This document shows, in pieces, positions 26,468 to 39,477 of a stretch of 64,000 bases of DNA (the first letter of the stretch is position 1; each line of letters opens with the position of its first letter). The notes beneath the pieces are model-generated. The model made no database searches, was not told the DNA's origin, and worked only from the letters and a program-made list of their open reading frames with translations. The translations under genes and the position numbers were made by a program. The DNA is from Enterococcus aquimarinus (GTDB taxonomy: Bacteria; Bacillota; Bacilli; Lactobacillales; Enterococcaceae), in assembly GCF_001885765.1 (NCBI RefSeq), contig NZ_JXKD01000002.1, positions 62,001 to 126,000 on the forward strand, read 5' to 3'.

Positions 26468-27773
26468 TCGTTCCTCCTCCTAATAATGTCAGTTTTTGGA
26501 CAAAAAGGTGTTGACTAATCGTTGTTTCCAATAACAAATCAGATGTTTGACTCATCAGTTCATCGACTGTTGACAAGCCGTACCCACGTCCTTTCCCTTT
26601 CGTCGAAAATCCTTGTTTTTTCAATTGATACAACGGTTCAACTGGATTTCTGACGGTGTTTTGAATTAAAATTACGAGCGCATCCTTTTCCTGAAAAAAC
26701 GCCACGGCTAATTCACCTTTTCCTAAGGCATCAACTTCTTCGATGGCATTATCTAATAAAATACCGAGGATTCGAATCAGATTTAAATCAAAGACATGCT
26801 TTGGAAAGATGATTTTTCCAGTCATTTCTAAGTGAACCGAAATCCCTTTTTCTTGTGCGAGCAGAAGTTTGGTCATGAAAATTCCTCGAATAGCAGGATG
26901 GTCAATTTTTTGTAACGCTGATAACTTAGAAGCATTCGCTAAAAACAACGTCCGTGTCGGCTGAATCGTCTGTTGGTAATAGACTGTTAGAGCTTGAAGA
27001 TCCCCTTCTTCTAAATAACTTTCTAATGAAGATAAAATATTTAAGTAGTCATGGCGAAACTGATTAATTTCTTCATTTTGTTTACTGATCTCATCGATAT
27101 ATAACTGCATCGCTCGTTGCTCGATGACTTTTTCACGCGTCGCGAAGGCTAATTTTTGATTATTGGAAAAAATATAGATGCTAATGCCCCCTAGCGTGAC
27201 GACAAAAACTAACGTGATGACAAACATTTTAATGAGTGTATCAAATTGGGTTTCCGCGGGACTCGCTAACAAATATTGATACAACGCATAAACCTTATTC
27301 GTGAAAAAAAGCATAAACAGAATCGGACCCGAATATTGTTGCCATTTTTGTGGCAGGCGGGTAAAGACAAAGCGCCGGATAGCGAGACTCGCGAGCACGA
27401 CCATGAATAACGTAAAAAGAAAATATAAAAAAATGACGAATTCACTTGCTTGTGTCGCAATATAGAATAAGACCGCGCTAGGCGATAATAAAAAGACGGC
27501 GAGATTTTGTACGATAAAGGCAAAAGATAGATGAAATAACGTCACGCCAACTGCTTGCCTTTGATGATTCATAAAAGAAATCGTCAACAATAATGCACTT
27601 AAGACAAGTTCATCCAGACTGGCTAAACGTAAATTCAAGTGAACACTGCTGACTAAAAATAAAATAAAAACAGAAACAATCAGATTCGTTCGTTTTTTTA
27701 ACGAAATTTGGTCCAATAATATAAAGGAAAAAAAGATTTGGAAAATATTAGAAATAACGATTAAATAAAACAC
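26460..27773 (-). CDS. AgrC/ComD-type sensor histidine kinase
   Basis: Membrane sensor kinase of 437 residues. The N-terminal half (about 1-210) has six or so hydrophobic segments, then a coiled-coil linker, the H-box FRHDYLNILSSLESYLEEGD near residue 240, and a GHKL ATPase domain with ILLDNAIEEV and GKGRGYGLST. This is the HPK10 group that senses peptide pheromones in Agr, Fsr and Com systems. GTG start at 27773 after AAGGGA. No agrB or agrD gene is adjacent, so its ligand is unknown. An extended -10 (TGCTATAAT) lies upstream at 27810-27818. Confidence 0.92.
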   Translation of the reverse strand: MFYLIVISNIFQIFFSFILLDQISLKKRTNLIVSVFILFLVSSVHLNLRLASLDELVLSALLLTISFMNHQRQAVGVTLFHLSFAFIVQNLAVFLLSPSAVLFYIATQASEFVIFLYFLFTLFMVVLASLAIRRFVFTRLPQKWQQYSGPILFMLFFTNKVYALYQYLLASPAETQFDTLIKMFVITLVFVVTLGGISIYIFSNNQKLAFATREKVIEQRAMQLYIDEISKQNEEINQFRHDYLNILSSLESYLEEGDLQALTVYYQQTIQPTRTLFLANASKLSALQKIDHPAIRGIFMTKLLLAQEKGISVHLEMTGKIIFPKHVFDLNLIRILGILLDNAIEEVDALGKGELAVAFFQEKDALVILIQNTVRNPVEPLYQLKKQGFSTKGKGRGYGLSTVDELMSQTSDLLLETTISQHLFVQKLTLLGGGTSA

Positions 27774-27893
27774 GTCATTAGGTCCCTTCTCAACGCTTAT
27801 TTTGTCTAAATTATAGCATGTTTCTTGCTTGTTACTAGTTGGAATCAGCGTTTTTTAATCCGAATATTTGAGCAACATCGATCACTATGAACT

Positions 27894-27939
27894 AAAAAGC
27901 ACCTCAAGCCTCACAAAATAATGAGGTTGAGGTGCTTTT
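27894..27939 (-). terminator. Terminator of the glutathione/formaldehyde operon
   Basis: Stem of about 18 pairs with one bulged G (27895-27913 with 27922-27939); TTTTTAG follows on the minus strand, just past the frmB stop. Confidence 0.88.
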
Positions 27940-27947
27940 GGCCTTAA

Positions 27948-28778
27948 TTATAAATGAGAAAGATGGAAAGCAAAATGTTCTTCTAAGAACGTTGAGATAA
28001 AGAAATAGCTATGATCATAGCCTTCCTTCATTTGATACTGAATGTTATTCCTTGCTTCTTCAGCATTTTTTAAGAAGGTCGTCTCTTTTAACTGTTTTTC
28101 ATAAAAACCATCCTTGCTTCCTTGCGTAATTAAAATCGGCAGCGAGGTCGTTTCTTTGATTAATTCAGTGGCATCCCACGACTTCCAAGCGTTTGTGTCT
28201 GCGCCTAAATAAGTCGTGAAGGCTTTGACGCCCCACGGCACTTGCATCGGATTTAAGATTGGCGCAAAAGCCGAGATGGCGTTGAATCTTGCCGGATTTC
28301 TTAATCCAAGCACTAACGCACCATGACCACCCATGGAATGGCCCATCACACTTTCTTTCCCCGAAAAATTCGGCACAAGCTGGGCAGCAATCGCCGGCAA
28401 TTCTTCCGTTAGATAATCGTACATTTGATAATTTGTTGACCACGGCGCTTGGGTTGCATTCACGTAAAACCCTGCCCCTTGTCCTAGATCCCAACCTTCA
28501 TCATCCGGCACGTCTTTTCCTCTTGGTGATGTATCGGGAATCATCACGGCAACTTGATAGTGATCGGCTAAACGTTGAAAACCACTTTTTTGACTAAAAT
28601 TATCATCGGTACACGTTAATCCAGAAAGCCACCAAATCAGTGGGATTTTTTTCCCAGCTTGATTAGATGGAAGGTAAAGACTAAAGGTCATTTCACATTG
28701 CAATACTGCTGAATCATGACGATACTTGCGTTGTTCGCCACCAAATGCGATGGCTGTTTCAACTAATGTCAGTGTCAT
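27948..28778 (-). CDS. frmB: S-formylglutathione hydrolase
   Basis: Esterase-D-type alpha/beta hydrolase that releases formate and glutathione from S-formylglutathione, the last step of glutathione-dependent formaldehyde detoxification. The 276 residues show WWLSGLTCTDDNF near residue 50, the nucleophile S148 in GHSMGGHGAL, Asp in QGSKDGFYE near 222 and His in GYDHSYFFI near 256. The ATG at 28778 has AGGGG seven bases upstream; an ATG five codons earlier would overlap frmA further and has no ribosome-binding site. It overlaps or abuts the dehydrogenase stop, so the two are coupled. Confidence 0.95.
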   Translation of the reverse strand: MTLTLVETAIAFGGEQRKYRHDSAVLQCEMTFSLYLPSNQAGKKIPLIWWLSGLTCTDDNFSQKSGFQRLADHYQVAVMIPDTSPRGKDVPDDEGWDLGQGAGFYVNATQAPWSTNYQMYDYLTEELPAIAAQLVPNFSGKESVMGHSMGGHGALVLGLRNPARFNAISAFAPILNPMQVPWGVKAFTTYLGADTNAWKSWDATELIKETTSLPILITQGSKDGFYEKQLKETTFLKNAEEARNNIQYQMKEGYDHSYFFISTFLEEHFAFHLSHL

Positions 28779-28782
28779 TTCC

Positions 28783-29946
<1,164 letters not shown>

Positions 29947-29971
29947 TCATCGATCGAACAGATGAGACTCT

Positions 29972-32233
29972 TTAAAACATCTCCGGGAATAACAATTCTA
30001 AAACATCCATCGTTAAACGAGGACCGATGCCTTTGTGGGGATAAATGTGCATCATCATCGCCGGATTAAAGTTCCCTTCGATAATACCGTACGCATCTTT
30101 CTCGGATGCTGGAATTGTATGATCAGGAATAATTAAGTCAATCCCACAAATCACAGCACCAAGCGCTTTGACGGCTTTGACAGCCACTTCTTTATAGTCT
30201 TCATTAAACATTTCTGTGACTTCAATAGAATCCCCGCCACTACTAATGTTGGAGTTGTCTCGTAAATAGACGATTTCGTCTTTAGCTGGAACATCCGTGA
30301 TGTCATAGCCTTGTGATTTCAAGGCGATTTTTTCCAAATCACCTAATTGAATTTTTTCTAACGGCGACCGGTGATTCGTTCCCCGTAAAGGATCACGGTT
30401 TTTCTCGGCAACAAGTGCTTCGATCGTCCGCTCGCCATCGCCTTTGACATTGGCTGGCACACGCAATAATATGCCTTTGACTTTGCCATCGATCACAAAG
30501 AAACGATATTCCGTTCCACTAAAGAATTCCTCCACCAAAACATCTTCATCGGCTTCAAAAGCGACTCTTAAGGCCGCTTGATAGTCTTCTAAGCTCGCAC
30601 CTTCTTTAAAAATCGAAATCCCAATGCCGTAATTCGTGGACTTTGGTTTCACAACAATCCCCTGTCCAGCAAATTCAGGATAGGCAGTAACGGCTTCTTC
30701 AAGACTTGAAAACTCACGCCCTTTTGGCACCCGGAAACCTGCTTGGTCTAATACTTTTTTCGTCACGGTTTTATTGGCCATTAATAACGGGACAATATAA
30801 CTGTCTTTACTTGTCATATTCGCATTTTTCACGTACTCGACATGATTGCCTACTGATAACTTCAAGAACTGATCACGATCATCCAGCACTTCGACCTGAA
30901 TCCCTTTTTGAATCGCATCGAACATAAAAATTTGAGTTGATAATTCCATCTGAGTAAAACCAGCCAGTTGATACGGTTTCGCCCACGCTCGCGCATGATT
31001 TTCGAGTGCTATTTTGGTTGCCACTTCTTTTTGTGACGTTTTTTGGCTTTGGGTATACAATTTACCAGCCACAGTTTCTGCCGGTGTTTTGACCATTTCA
31101 ATGTACGTCCCCATTAATCCGTCCGAAACGCGCAATCCTTGTTCTTCAATAAATGCTTGTAATGCGATTAACGTCTCAAGCGCTTCTTCTTGATATCTTG
31201 TCGCTTGTAACGGGTGTTCGAGTGCAACTTCTTCATTTTTACGCTCGCCATCGGTTACCCAAATATGAGCGGGCGCTTCTTCTTCTTTCCACAATAGGAA
31301 TAATAAGAAGAGGTGCAGAAATTCCGCTTGTTCCTCGCTAATGCCACAAGGTGCAAATGGATTTAAATCCAGATTACGCAACTCGATATAGCGAATACCA
31401 GCCTCTGCTAGATCGGCCATTTTTTTCCCACCTCGGAAACGTACCACGGAATAAAACTCTTTTTCTTCTGAGAGTTTCCCTTCATTTACCATCCGTTCTA
31501 AATCCACAATATATTGTTCAAGACTCTCGTAGGAAACCTTTACGTCTGGATGATTTTTGTAGCCATGCGAACTATTACGGATGCTACGCACGGGCTCGTT
31601 TGGCCGCTCATCTCCTTCAAAGTAACGTGCTTCGCTAACCGGTGTTGCACCAAATAAATAGGTTACTAGCCAGCTATAATGCAAATAATTTCTGGTGACT
31701 TTTAAATAGACGGCTGTTTTAAAGGCTGTATATTCCTTGATTTCGGACTGTAAAGCAAACATTTTTTGGAGCAATTCATCGCTAAATTCAAAATTATAAT
31801 GAATGCCACTGACCATCTGTTTACGACGGCCATATGATTTTGCCAAATAACGGCGATATAAGACATCTTCAAAATTATCCAATTGGGCGATGAGAATATC
31901 TTCTTCTTTTTCAGGCAACATTGGCGGCATGCTTAAGGGCCAAATCATTTCTTCAGGATTCATCGAACGATACGCAACTTCATGAATCGCCGTTAAAAAA
32001 TCAAAGAGTTCTGAAATACTTTGCGCAACGGGTGTGATTAACTCTAATTGCGTTTCTGCAAAATCCGTTTGGATGTACGGATGATATTTCCGATTGCCTA
32101 AGGTTGTCGGATGCAGCGTATCCACTAAATCCCCTGCTAAGGTCACACGTTGCCCTTCTCGTTCCACACCATAACGGGCTTTTAATAAATAAGGTTGTAA
32201 CTCCTTGTTTTCAAGGAGGGTTTTAAAATTCAT
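29972..32233 (-). CDS. gshF: Bifunctional glutamate-cysteine ligase / glutathione synthetase GshF
   Basis: Makes glutathione from Glu, Cys and Gly in one 753-residue polypeptide. The N-terminal half (about 1-430) is a gamma-glutamylcysteine ligase (GVEREGQRVTLAG, ETQLELITPV near 60, ELRNLDLNPF near 295). The C-terminal half (about 480-750) is an ATP-grasp domain (VVKPKSTNYGIGI near 530, EGNFNPAMMMHIYPHKG near the end). The fused form is typical of streptococci, enterococci and Listeria. AAGGAG lies eight bases before the ATG. Its position ahead of frmA-frmB links glutathione supply to formaldehyde removal. TGCTATAAT at 32267-32275 is a likely extended -10. Confidence 0.97.
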   Translation of the reverse strand: MNFKTLLENKELQPYLLKARYGVEREGQRVTLAGDLVDTLHPTTLGNRKYHPYIQTDFAETQLELITPVAQSISELFDFLTAIHEVAYRSMNPEEMIWPLSMPPMLPEKEEDILIAQLDNFEDVLYRRYLAKSYGRRKQMVSGIHYNFEFSDELLQKMFALQSEIKEYTAFKTAVYLKVTRNYLHYSWLVTYLFGATPVSEARYFEGDERPNEPVRSIRNSSHGYKNHPDVKVSYESLEQYIVDLERMVNEGKLSEEKEFYSVVRFRGGKKMADLAEAGIRYIELRNLDLNPFAPCGISEEQAEFLHLFLLFLLWKEEEAPAHIWVTDGERKNEEVALEHPLQATRYQEEALETLIALQAFIEEQGLRVSDGLMGTYIEMVKTPAETVAGKLYTQSQKTSQKEVATKIALENHARAWAKPYQLAGFTQMELSTQIFMFDAIQKGIQVEVLDDRDQFLKLSVGNHVEYVKNANMTSKDSYIVPLLMANKTVTKKVLDQAGFRVPKGREFSSLEEAVTAYPEFAGQGIVVKPKSTNYGIGISIFKEGASLEDYQAALRVAFEADEDVLVEEFFSGTEYRFFVIDGKVKGILLRVPANVKGDGERTIEALVAEKNRDPLRGTNHRSPLEKIQLGDLEKIALKSQGYDITDVPAKDEIVYLRDNSNISSGGDSIEVTEMFNEDYKEVAVKAVKALGAVICGIDLIIPDHTIPASEKDAYGIIEGNFNPAMMMHIYPHKGIGPRLTMDVLELLFPEMF

Positions 32234-32279
32234 AGTAAGACTCCTTTGGTTTACGTCATTGCTCTTATTATAGCAAACA

Positions 32280-32540
32280 TCACGCTAATTGTGAGTCATT
32301 TTGTTTTCCAAAAATAACAGATTTCATAAATAAAAATAGCCTGGCTCATTAGGAGAATGATGGGTTTTCTAGCACTCTCCTCGTCAGTAGCAATTTTGTA
32401 AAAGCGAGTCATGAAAAAACAACTACGACCGGCGGCCAATCCGCTTCTCTTTTTCTTTATTTCGTGCACGCATCACCAATTAGCTCAGGATAACTAAAAT
32501 TGCTAGGTTAAATAATATTTGTTGTCTTTTATGTTATCTT
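32280..32540. other. Intergenic stretch without a recognisable gene
   Basis: No coding frame with a credible start is seen. A distant ten-base inverted repeat TAGCAATTTT (32388-32397) / AAAATTGCTA (32496-32505) brackets about 100 bases and could fold into a long hairpin; it may be a remnant or an untested RNA. Confidence 0.3.
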
Positions 32541-32546
32541 TTAGAT

Positions 32547-32583
32547 AAAAAAAATTGAGACACCTGAGTGCCTCAATTTTTTT
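32547..32583. terminator. Terminator of the beta-glucoside operon
   Basis: Stem AAATTGAG.CAC / GTG.CTCAATTT with long A/T tracts on both sides, functional in either direction; on the minus strand it follows the 6-phospho-beta-glucosidase gene. Confidence 0.82.
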
Positions 32584-32635
32584 AAAGAAACAGGATGAGT
32601 TGAAAGTAACCCCTCTGTTCTTTATTAATACAATC

Positions 32636-35963
<3,328 letters not shown>

Positions 35964-35990
35964 TGCAAATCCTCCTACTATTGATTTCAT

Positions 35991-36047
35991 TAAAATAAAA
36001 AAATACCCAAATGAGAGTGCACAATTGCGCAACTCTTCATTTAGGTA
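35991..36047 (-). terminator. Leader terminator between licT and bglP
   Basis: Inverted repeat (36004-36018 with 36032-36047, small mismatches) followed on the minus strand by TTTTTTTATTTTA. It overlaps the RAT by a few bases, so forming one structure excludes the other. Confidence 0.88.
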
Positions 36048-36072
36048 TAGCCTGCTTTACCAGTAACAATCC
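36043..36072 (-). promoter_or_regulatory. RAT (ribonucleic antiterminator) between licT and bglP
   Basis: On the minus strand the 30-base element begins GGATTGTTACTGG and ends GCAGGCTATACCT, the RAT signature bound by BglG/LicT proteins. It starts at the licT stop codon and overlaps the terminator. Confidence 0.9.
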
Positions 36073-36911
36073 TATGAATCTTTTGTTATTCGTCGAATAT
36101 GAATCGTTAAATAAATCAATTCATCTTCTTTTAATGTCCGACCAAACTCTTTTGAAATATATTCGCTGATTTTCAATGCACATACATATTCTTCGCTATA
36201 TTTTTCTTTTAGCATAAACATAAAACTAGCGGTTTCATCTTGCTCTAACGTAATATCACTATAAAGTCTTTGAATAAAGAACTTTAAATGGGTGACAAAG
36301 CGTTCATAGTTTAACGAATACTCATCTAAGTCTGTCTTAAATTGATATTTGACAATGTTTAAAATCGTTTGAATGATTTTTGCCATTTCAGACACTTGAC
36401 TTACTTGTTCCATGTCTAATTCAGCATTGACAATGTGCAAGGCAATAAAACCCGCCTCATCTTCAGGCAACTCAATGCCTAAACGATTTTTAATCATACT
36501 TAATGCTTCTTTTCCAATCAGAAATTCATGGTTATAAAAACGTTTGATTTCCCAAAGGAGTGCATTTTTGATTTCCATTCCCGTTTGGTGTCGTTCCACT
36601 GCATAGTTAATGTGATCTGTGAGCGTTAAAAAAATCTTCTCGCTTAATTTACGCCCTAGCGATACTTTCGCAAAACCAATAATCTCATTGGCAACTTGAG
36701 CGTGTTCTAAGGGAATAGCTGAGAGCATATCTGTTAACTTATTGACATTCCATTCTTTAGAACTCGTATAGATTTTTTCGATTTTACTTTCATCGATGAT
36801 CTCGTTGACTTGTTTTTTAAAGCCTAACCCTTTACCCATCACAACAGTTTCTTGACCGTCACTATTGGAGGAAATCACTATATTATTGTTTATCACTTTT
36901 AATATTTTCAT
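36072..36911 (-). CDS. licT: BglG/LicT-family transcription antiterminator
   Basis: RNA-binding antiterminator that stabilises RAT hairpins so that bglP-bglA can be read when beta-glucosides are present. The 279 residues have an N-terminal CAT RNA-binding domain (1-55; MKILKVINNNIVISSNSDGQ, GKGLGFKK), then PRD1 with H100 and H159 and PRD2 with H208 and H271, the sites phosphorylated by the PTS. The ATG follows AAGGG. It has a RAT both before and after it. Confidence 0.95.
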   Translation of the reverse strand: MKILKVINNNIVISSNSDGQETVVMGKGLGFKKQVNEIIDESKIEKIYTSSKEWNVNKLTDMLSAIPLEHAQVANEIIGFAKVSLGRKLSEKIFLTLTDHINYAVERHQTGMEIKNALLWEIKRFYNHEFLIGKEALSMIKNRLGIELPEDEAGFIALHIVNAELDMEQVSQVSEMAKIIQTILNIVKYQFKTDLDEYSLNYERFVTHLKFFIQRLYSDITLEQDETASFMFMLKEKYSEEYVCALKISEYISKEFGRTLKEDELIYLTIHIRRITKDS

Positions 36912-36958
36912 CGTTAACCCTTTTTTCTTCGATTGACAATCTAACTTCTTCAGAAAAT

Positions 36959-36988
36959 GGTATAGCCCACTCTTCGTGGTAACAATCC
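36959..36988 (-). promoter_or_regulatory. RAT-like element upstream of licT
   Basis: Starts GGATTGTTACCACG and ends GTGGGCTATACC on the minus strand, in the licT leader. No clear T-tailed terminator follows it, unlike the second RAT, so how it acts is open. Confidence 0.7.
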
Positions 36989-37008
36989 GATTCTACGAGT
37001 ATGGAGTC

Positions 37009-37037
37009 ATGATAACGTATTTTAAAAGCGATTGCAA
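37009..37037 (-). promoter_or_regulatory. licT-bglP-bglA promoter with a cre-like site
   Basis: Minus strand -35 TTGCAA (37032-37037), 17-base spacer, -10 TATCAT (37009-37014). TTAAAAGCGATTGCA (37022-37036 on the plus strand) matches the CcpA cre consensus with one mismatch and overlaps the -35, which suggests carbon catabolite repression. Confidence 0.65.
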
Positions 37038-37209
37038 GCAGTATTTATGTACGTTCAAATTTATCGCTAGGCTCCTAATCGCTCCGCTGTCCGCAAGATT
37101 CTTTTTGATTTGACCCTTTATTTGGCAAAAGAGACCGTCACAAAAGGACCATTAACGCTGAAAAAAATCATACTTCCGCTGTTTCCATCAATACTAAAAA
37201 ACACGTTCA

Positions 37210-37252
37210 CAAAAAAGTGTTGACGAATGATACGAATATCACTCGTCAACAC
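37210..37252 (-). terminator. Terminator after ftsY
   Basis: Ten-base perfect stem GTGTTGACGA / TCGTCAACAC (37217-37226, 37243-37252) with extra inner pairing; TTTTTTG follows on the minus strand. Confidence 0.82.
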
Positions 37253-37352
37253 AATGCGTTATATTATAGCATGCACAAATCTTTGCGCTTACGAAACCTT
37301 TTAGTCCCTACCATTTCCTAGCACAAAAAAATATTTGTCATACCTTATACTT

Positions 37353-38654
37353 TTACTCTTCTTCCAGTAGTCCTTTGAATAAGCCGATCACGAAATCATT
37401 CGGATTGAAAACCTCTAAGTCCTCAATGCCTTCCCCTAGTCCAACAAGTTTCACTGGTAAATGAAGTTCGTTGCGAATCGCTAAGACAATTCCACCTTTG
37501 GCTGTTCCATCCAATTTCGTTAAGACAAGCCCCGTAACATCCGTGGTTTCTTTAAATTGTTTGGCTTGGCTCATCGCATTTTGTCCGGTAGTAGCATCGA
37601 GTACGAGTAGAACTTCATGTGGCGCGTTTGGTTCTTCTCTTTGAATAATACGTTTGATTTTATCTAATTCTTGCATTAAGTGCGCTTTGTTTTGTAAGCG
37701 TCCTGCCGTATCGACTAAAAGGATATCGGCTTGTTTTTCTTTGGCTTTGACCATCGCATCGAACACGACCGCCGCAGGATCGCCACCCGCTTTTCCGCGA
37801 ATCACTTCAACGTCCGCTCGTTCGCCCCAAACCACTAACTGATCAATCGCGCCAGCACGGAACGTATCTGCTGCAGCGAGTAACACTTTTTTACCCGCTT
37901 GTTTATATTCATATGCTAATTTCCCGATACTCGTTGTTTTTCCGACGCCATTTACCCCGACAAATAACATAACCGTGAGGCCGTTTGGTTGCAGATTCAG
38001 CGCGTTTACTTCCCCGACACCTTCTGCTTCGTATAAATCGACTAATTTCTCAATGATGAGATTTTGCACAGCTGCCGGTTTCTTTACATTGCGTAATTTA
38101 ACTTCTTGGCGTAATTCATCGGCAATCTTCATGGACGTTTCAAAACCGACATCGGCCCCAATCAAGGTTTCTTCGACTTCTTCAAAGAAATCTTCATCGA
38201 CACTTCGGAAGTTAGCGAATAATTCATTCATCCGTTCTTTAAAGGTTTTACGTGTTTTGGCTAATCCTTTATCGTACTTCTCTTGAACCGTGACTTCCTC
38301 GGCAAGTGGCTCGCTTGCTTTTGTTGCTTCGACTTCATGCGTCTCTTCCACAACAACTGCTTCTGGCAGCCGCTCTTCCTGCTGGCTCGCTTCTTCTGCC
38401 AGCTCCTGTCCGACTGTTTCTTCTGCTAACTCAGTCATCGTTTCCGTTTCTAACGGAAGCATTTGGGACTCGATTTCTTCAGATGATAGCTCAGAATCAG
38501 GACTTGTTGTTGCCGTCTCAGTCGATACGGGTGCTTCGTCAGAAAGGCCATCTTCGTCTTCTTGCCCAGTTCGTTCAACCGATTCTTCTACTTCAATTGG
38601 CGTTTCTTCTTTTTCTTTAGTAAACGCTCGTTTTAATTTATCGAATAAGCCCAT
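37353..38654 (-). CDS. ftsY: Signal recognition particle receptor FtsY
   Basis: GTPase receptor that docks SRP-ribosome complexes at the membrane. The 433 residues comprise an acidic, repetitive N-terminal A-region (about 1-125, rich in Glu, Ser and Thr), the helical N domain and the G domain with GVNGVGKTTSIGKLA, DTFRAGAIDQL, DTAGRLQNKAHLM and TKLDGTAKGG. The ATG at 38654 has GGGAG nine bases upstream; a GTG three codons earlier is too close. Last gene of the smc-HAD-ftsY run. Confidence 0.97.
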   Translation of the reverse strand: MGLFDKLKRAFTKEKEETPIEVEESVERTGQEDEDGLSDEAPVSTETATTSPDSELSSEEIESQMLPLETETMTELAEETVGQELAEEASQQEERLPEAVVVEETHEVEATKASEPLAEEVTVQEKYDKGLAKTRKTFKERMNELFANFRSVDEDFFEEVEETLIGADVGFETSMKIADELRQEVKLRNVKKPAAVQNLIIEKLVDLYEAEGVGEVNALNLQPNGLTVMLFVGVNGVGKTTSIGKLAYEYKQAGKKVLLAAADTFRAGAIDQLVVWGERADVEVIRGKAGGDPAAVVFDAMVKAKEKQADILLVDTAGRLQNKAHLMQELDKIKRIIQREEPNAPHEVLLVLDATTGQNAMSQAKQFKETTDVTGLVLTKLDGTAKGGIVLAIRNELHLPVKLVGLGEGIEDLEVFNPNDFVIGLFKGLLEEE

Positions 38655-38655
38655 T

Positions 38656-39477
38656 TTAGTCACTCCCTTCTTGTAATATGTATGTTTCGACCACTTTTGC
38701 TACGCCGTCTTCTTCATTTGTAGCTGTCACAATATCCGCGACTGCTTTGACTTGTGCGACCGCATTGCCCATCGCGACACCCATTCCGGCGTATTCAATC
38801 ATCGATAAATCATTTTCTTCATCACCGATACTCATCACTTCGGTTTGCTTCAGACCTAAATCTCGAACGAGTAACGATAGACCGTAAGCTTTTGTCACAC
38901 CTTTAGGCATAAATTCAAGCAGCATGTCGCGGCTCTTAATCACTTCAAAGCTCTCACGAATTTCTGATGGAATTTTTTGGATTTGAGCATCTAAAAATGC
39001 TTGGTCAAAACCAATGACAGCTTTGTTATATACGCGGTCTTCTTGAAGTTCGGAAATGAGGGTCGGAAGATGGGTTAACAATGGATTCATCGTAGAATAC
39101 AGTGATGGATGGTCAGTTGAAGTAGCCACATTAAACACTTTTTCTTCTGATAACAGGTCAAGCGGTAAATCGAGGCTTTGCGCAAGCGTGATTAATTCTT
39201 GAACTTGTTCAAAGGTTAATACATTTTTTTCAATGATTTTTCCGGTATCATTTTGTTGGACTAACCCACCGTTAAACGTGATGCTATAATCGCCCGCCTC
39301 TTCTAAATTCAATTCTTGTAAAAATGGATGGATGGCACGTAACGGGCGTCCCGTACAAATAACCACTTTGACCCCTTTGGCTTTGGCTGCGATTAACGCG
39401 GCTTTATTGCGTGGGGTAATTTCTTTTTTCCCATTTAATAAGGTCCCATCTAAGTCAATAGCAACTAATTTAATCAT
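38656..39477 (-). CDS. Cof-type HAD-superfamily phosphatase
   Basis: Cytosolic sugar-phosphate or nucleotide phosphatase of the Cof/IIB class, 273 residues. HAD motifs: nucleophile DLDGTLL (D8 and D10), motif II VICTGRP, a C2B cap in the middle, and motif IV SIGDEENDLSMIEYAG. The substrate is unknown. It overlaps the end of smc by eight bases and ends next to ftsY, so it travels with this conserved operon. Confidence 0.92.
   Translation of the reverse strand: MIKLVAIDLDGTLLNGKKEITPRNKAALIAAKAKGVKVVICTGRPLRAIHPFLQELNLEEAGDYSITFNGGLVQQNDTGKIIEKNVLTFEQVQELITLAQSLDLPLDLLSEEKVFNVATSTDHPSLYSTMNPLLTHLPTLISELQEDRVYNKAVIGFDQAFLDAQIQKIPSEIRESFEVIKSRDMLLEFMPKGVTKAYGLSLLVRDLGLKQTEVMSIGDEENDLSMIEYAGMGVAMGNAVAQVKAVADIVTATNEEDGVAKVVETYILQEGSD

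Noticed and set aside
37256..37268. A TGCTATAAT-like sequence on the minus strand just upstream of the ftsY terminator, possibly a promoter for a tiny RNA.
   Set aside because: The transcript would be only about 45 bases and consist of the terminator itself; there is no matching -35.
38290..38676. Long Ser-rich and Leu-rich plus-strand frames.
   Set aside because: They are mirror frames of the repetitive acidic N-terminal region of ftsY.
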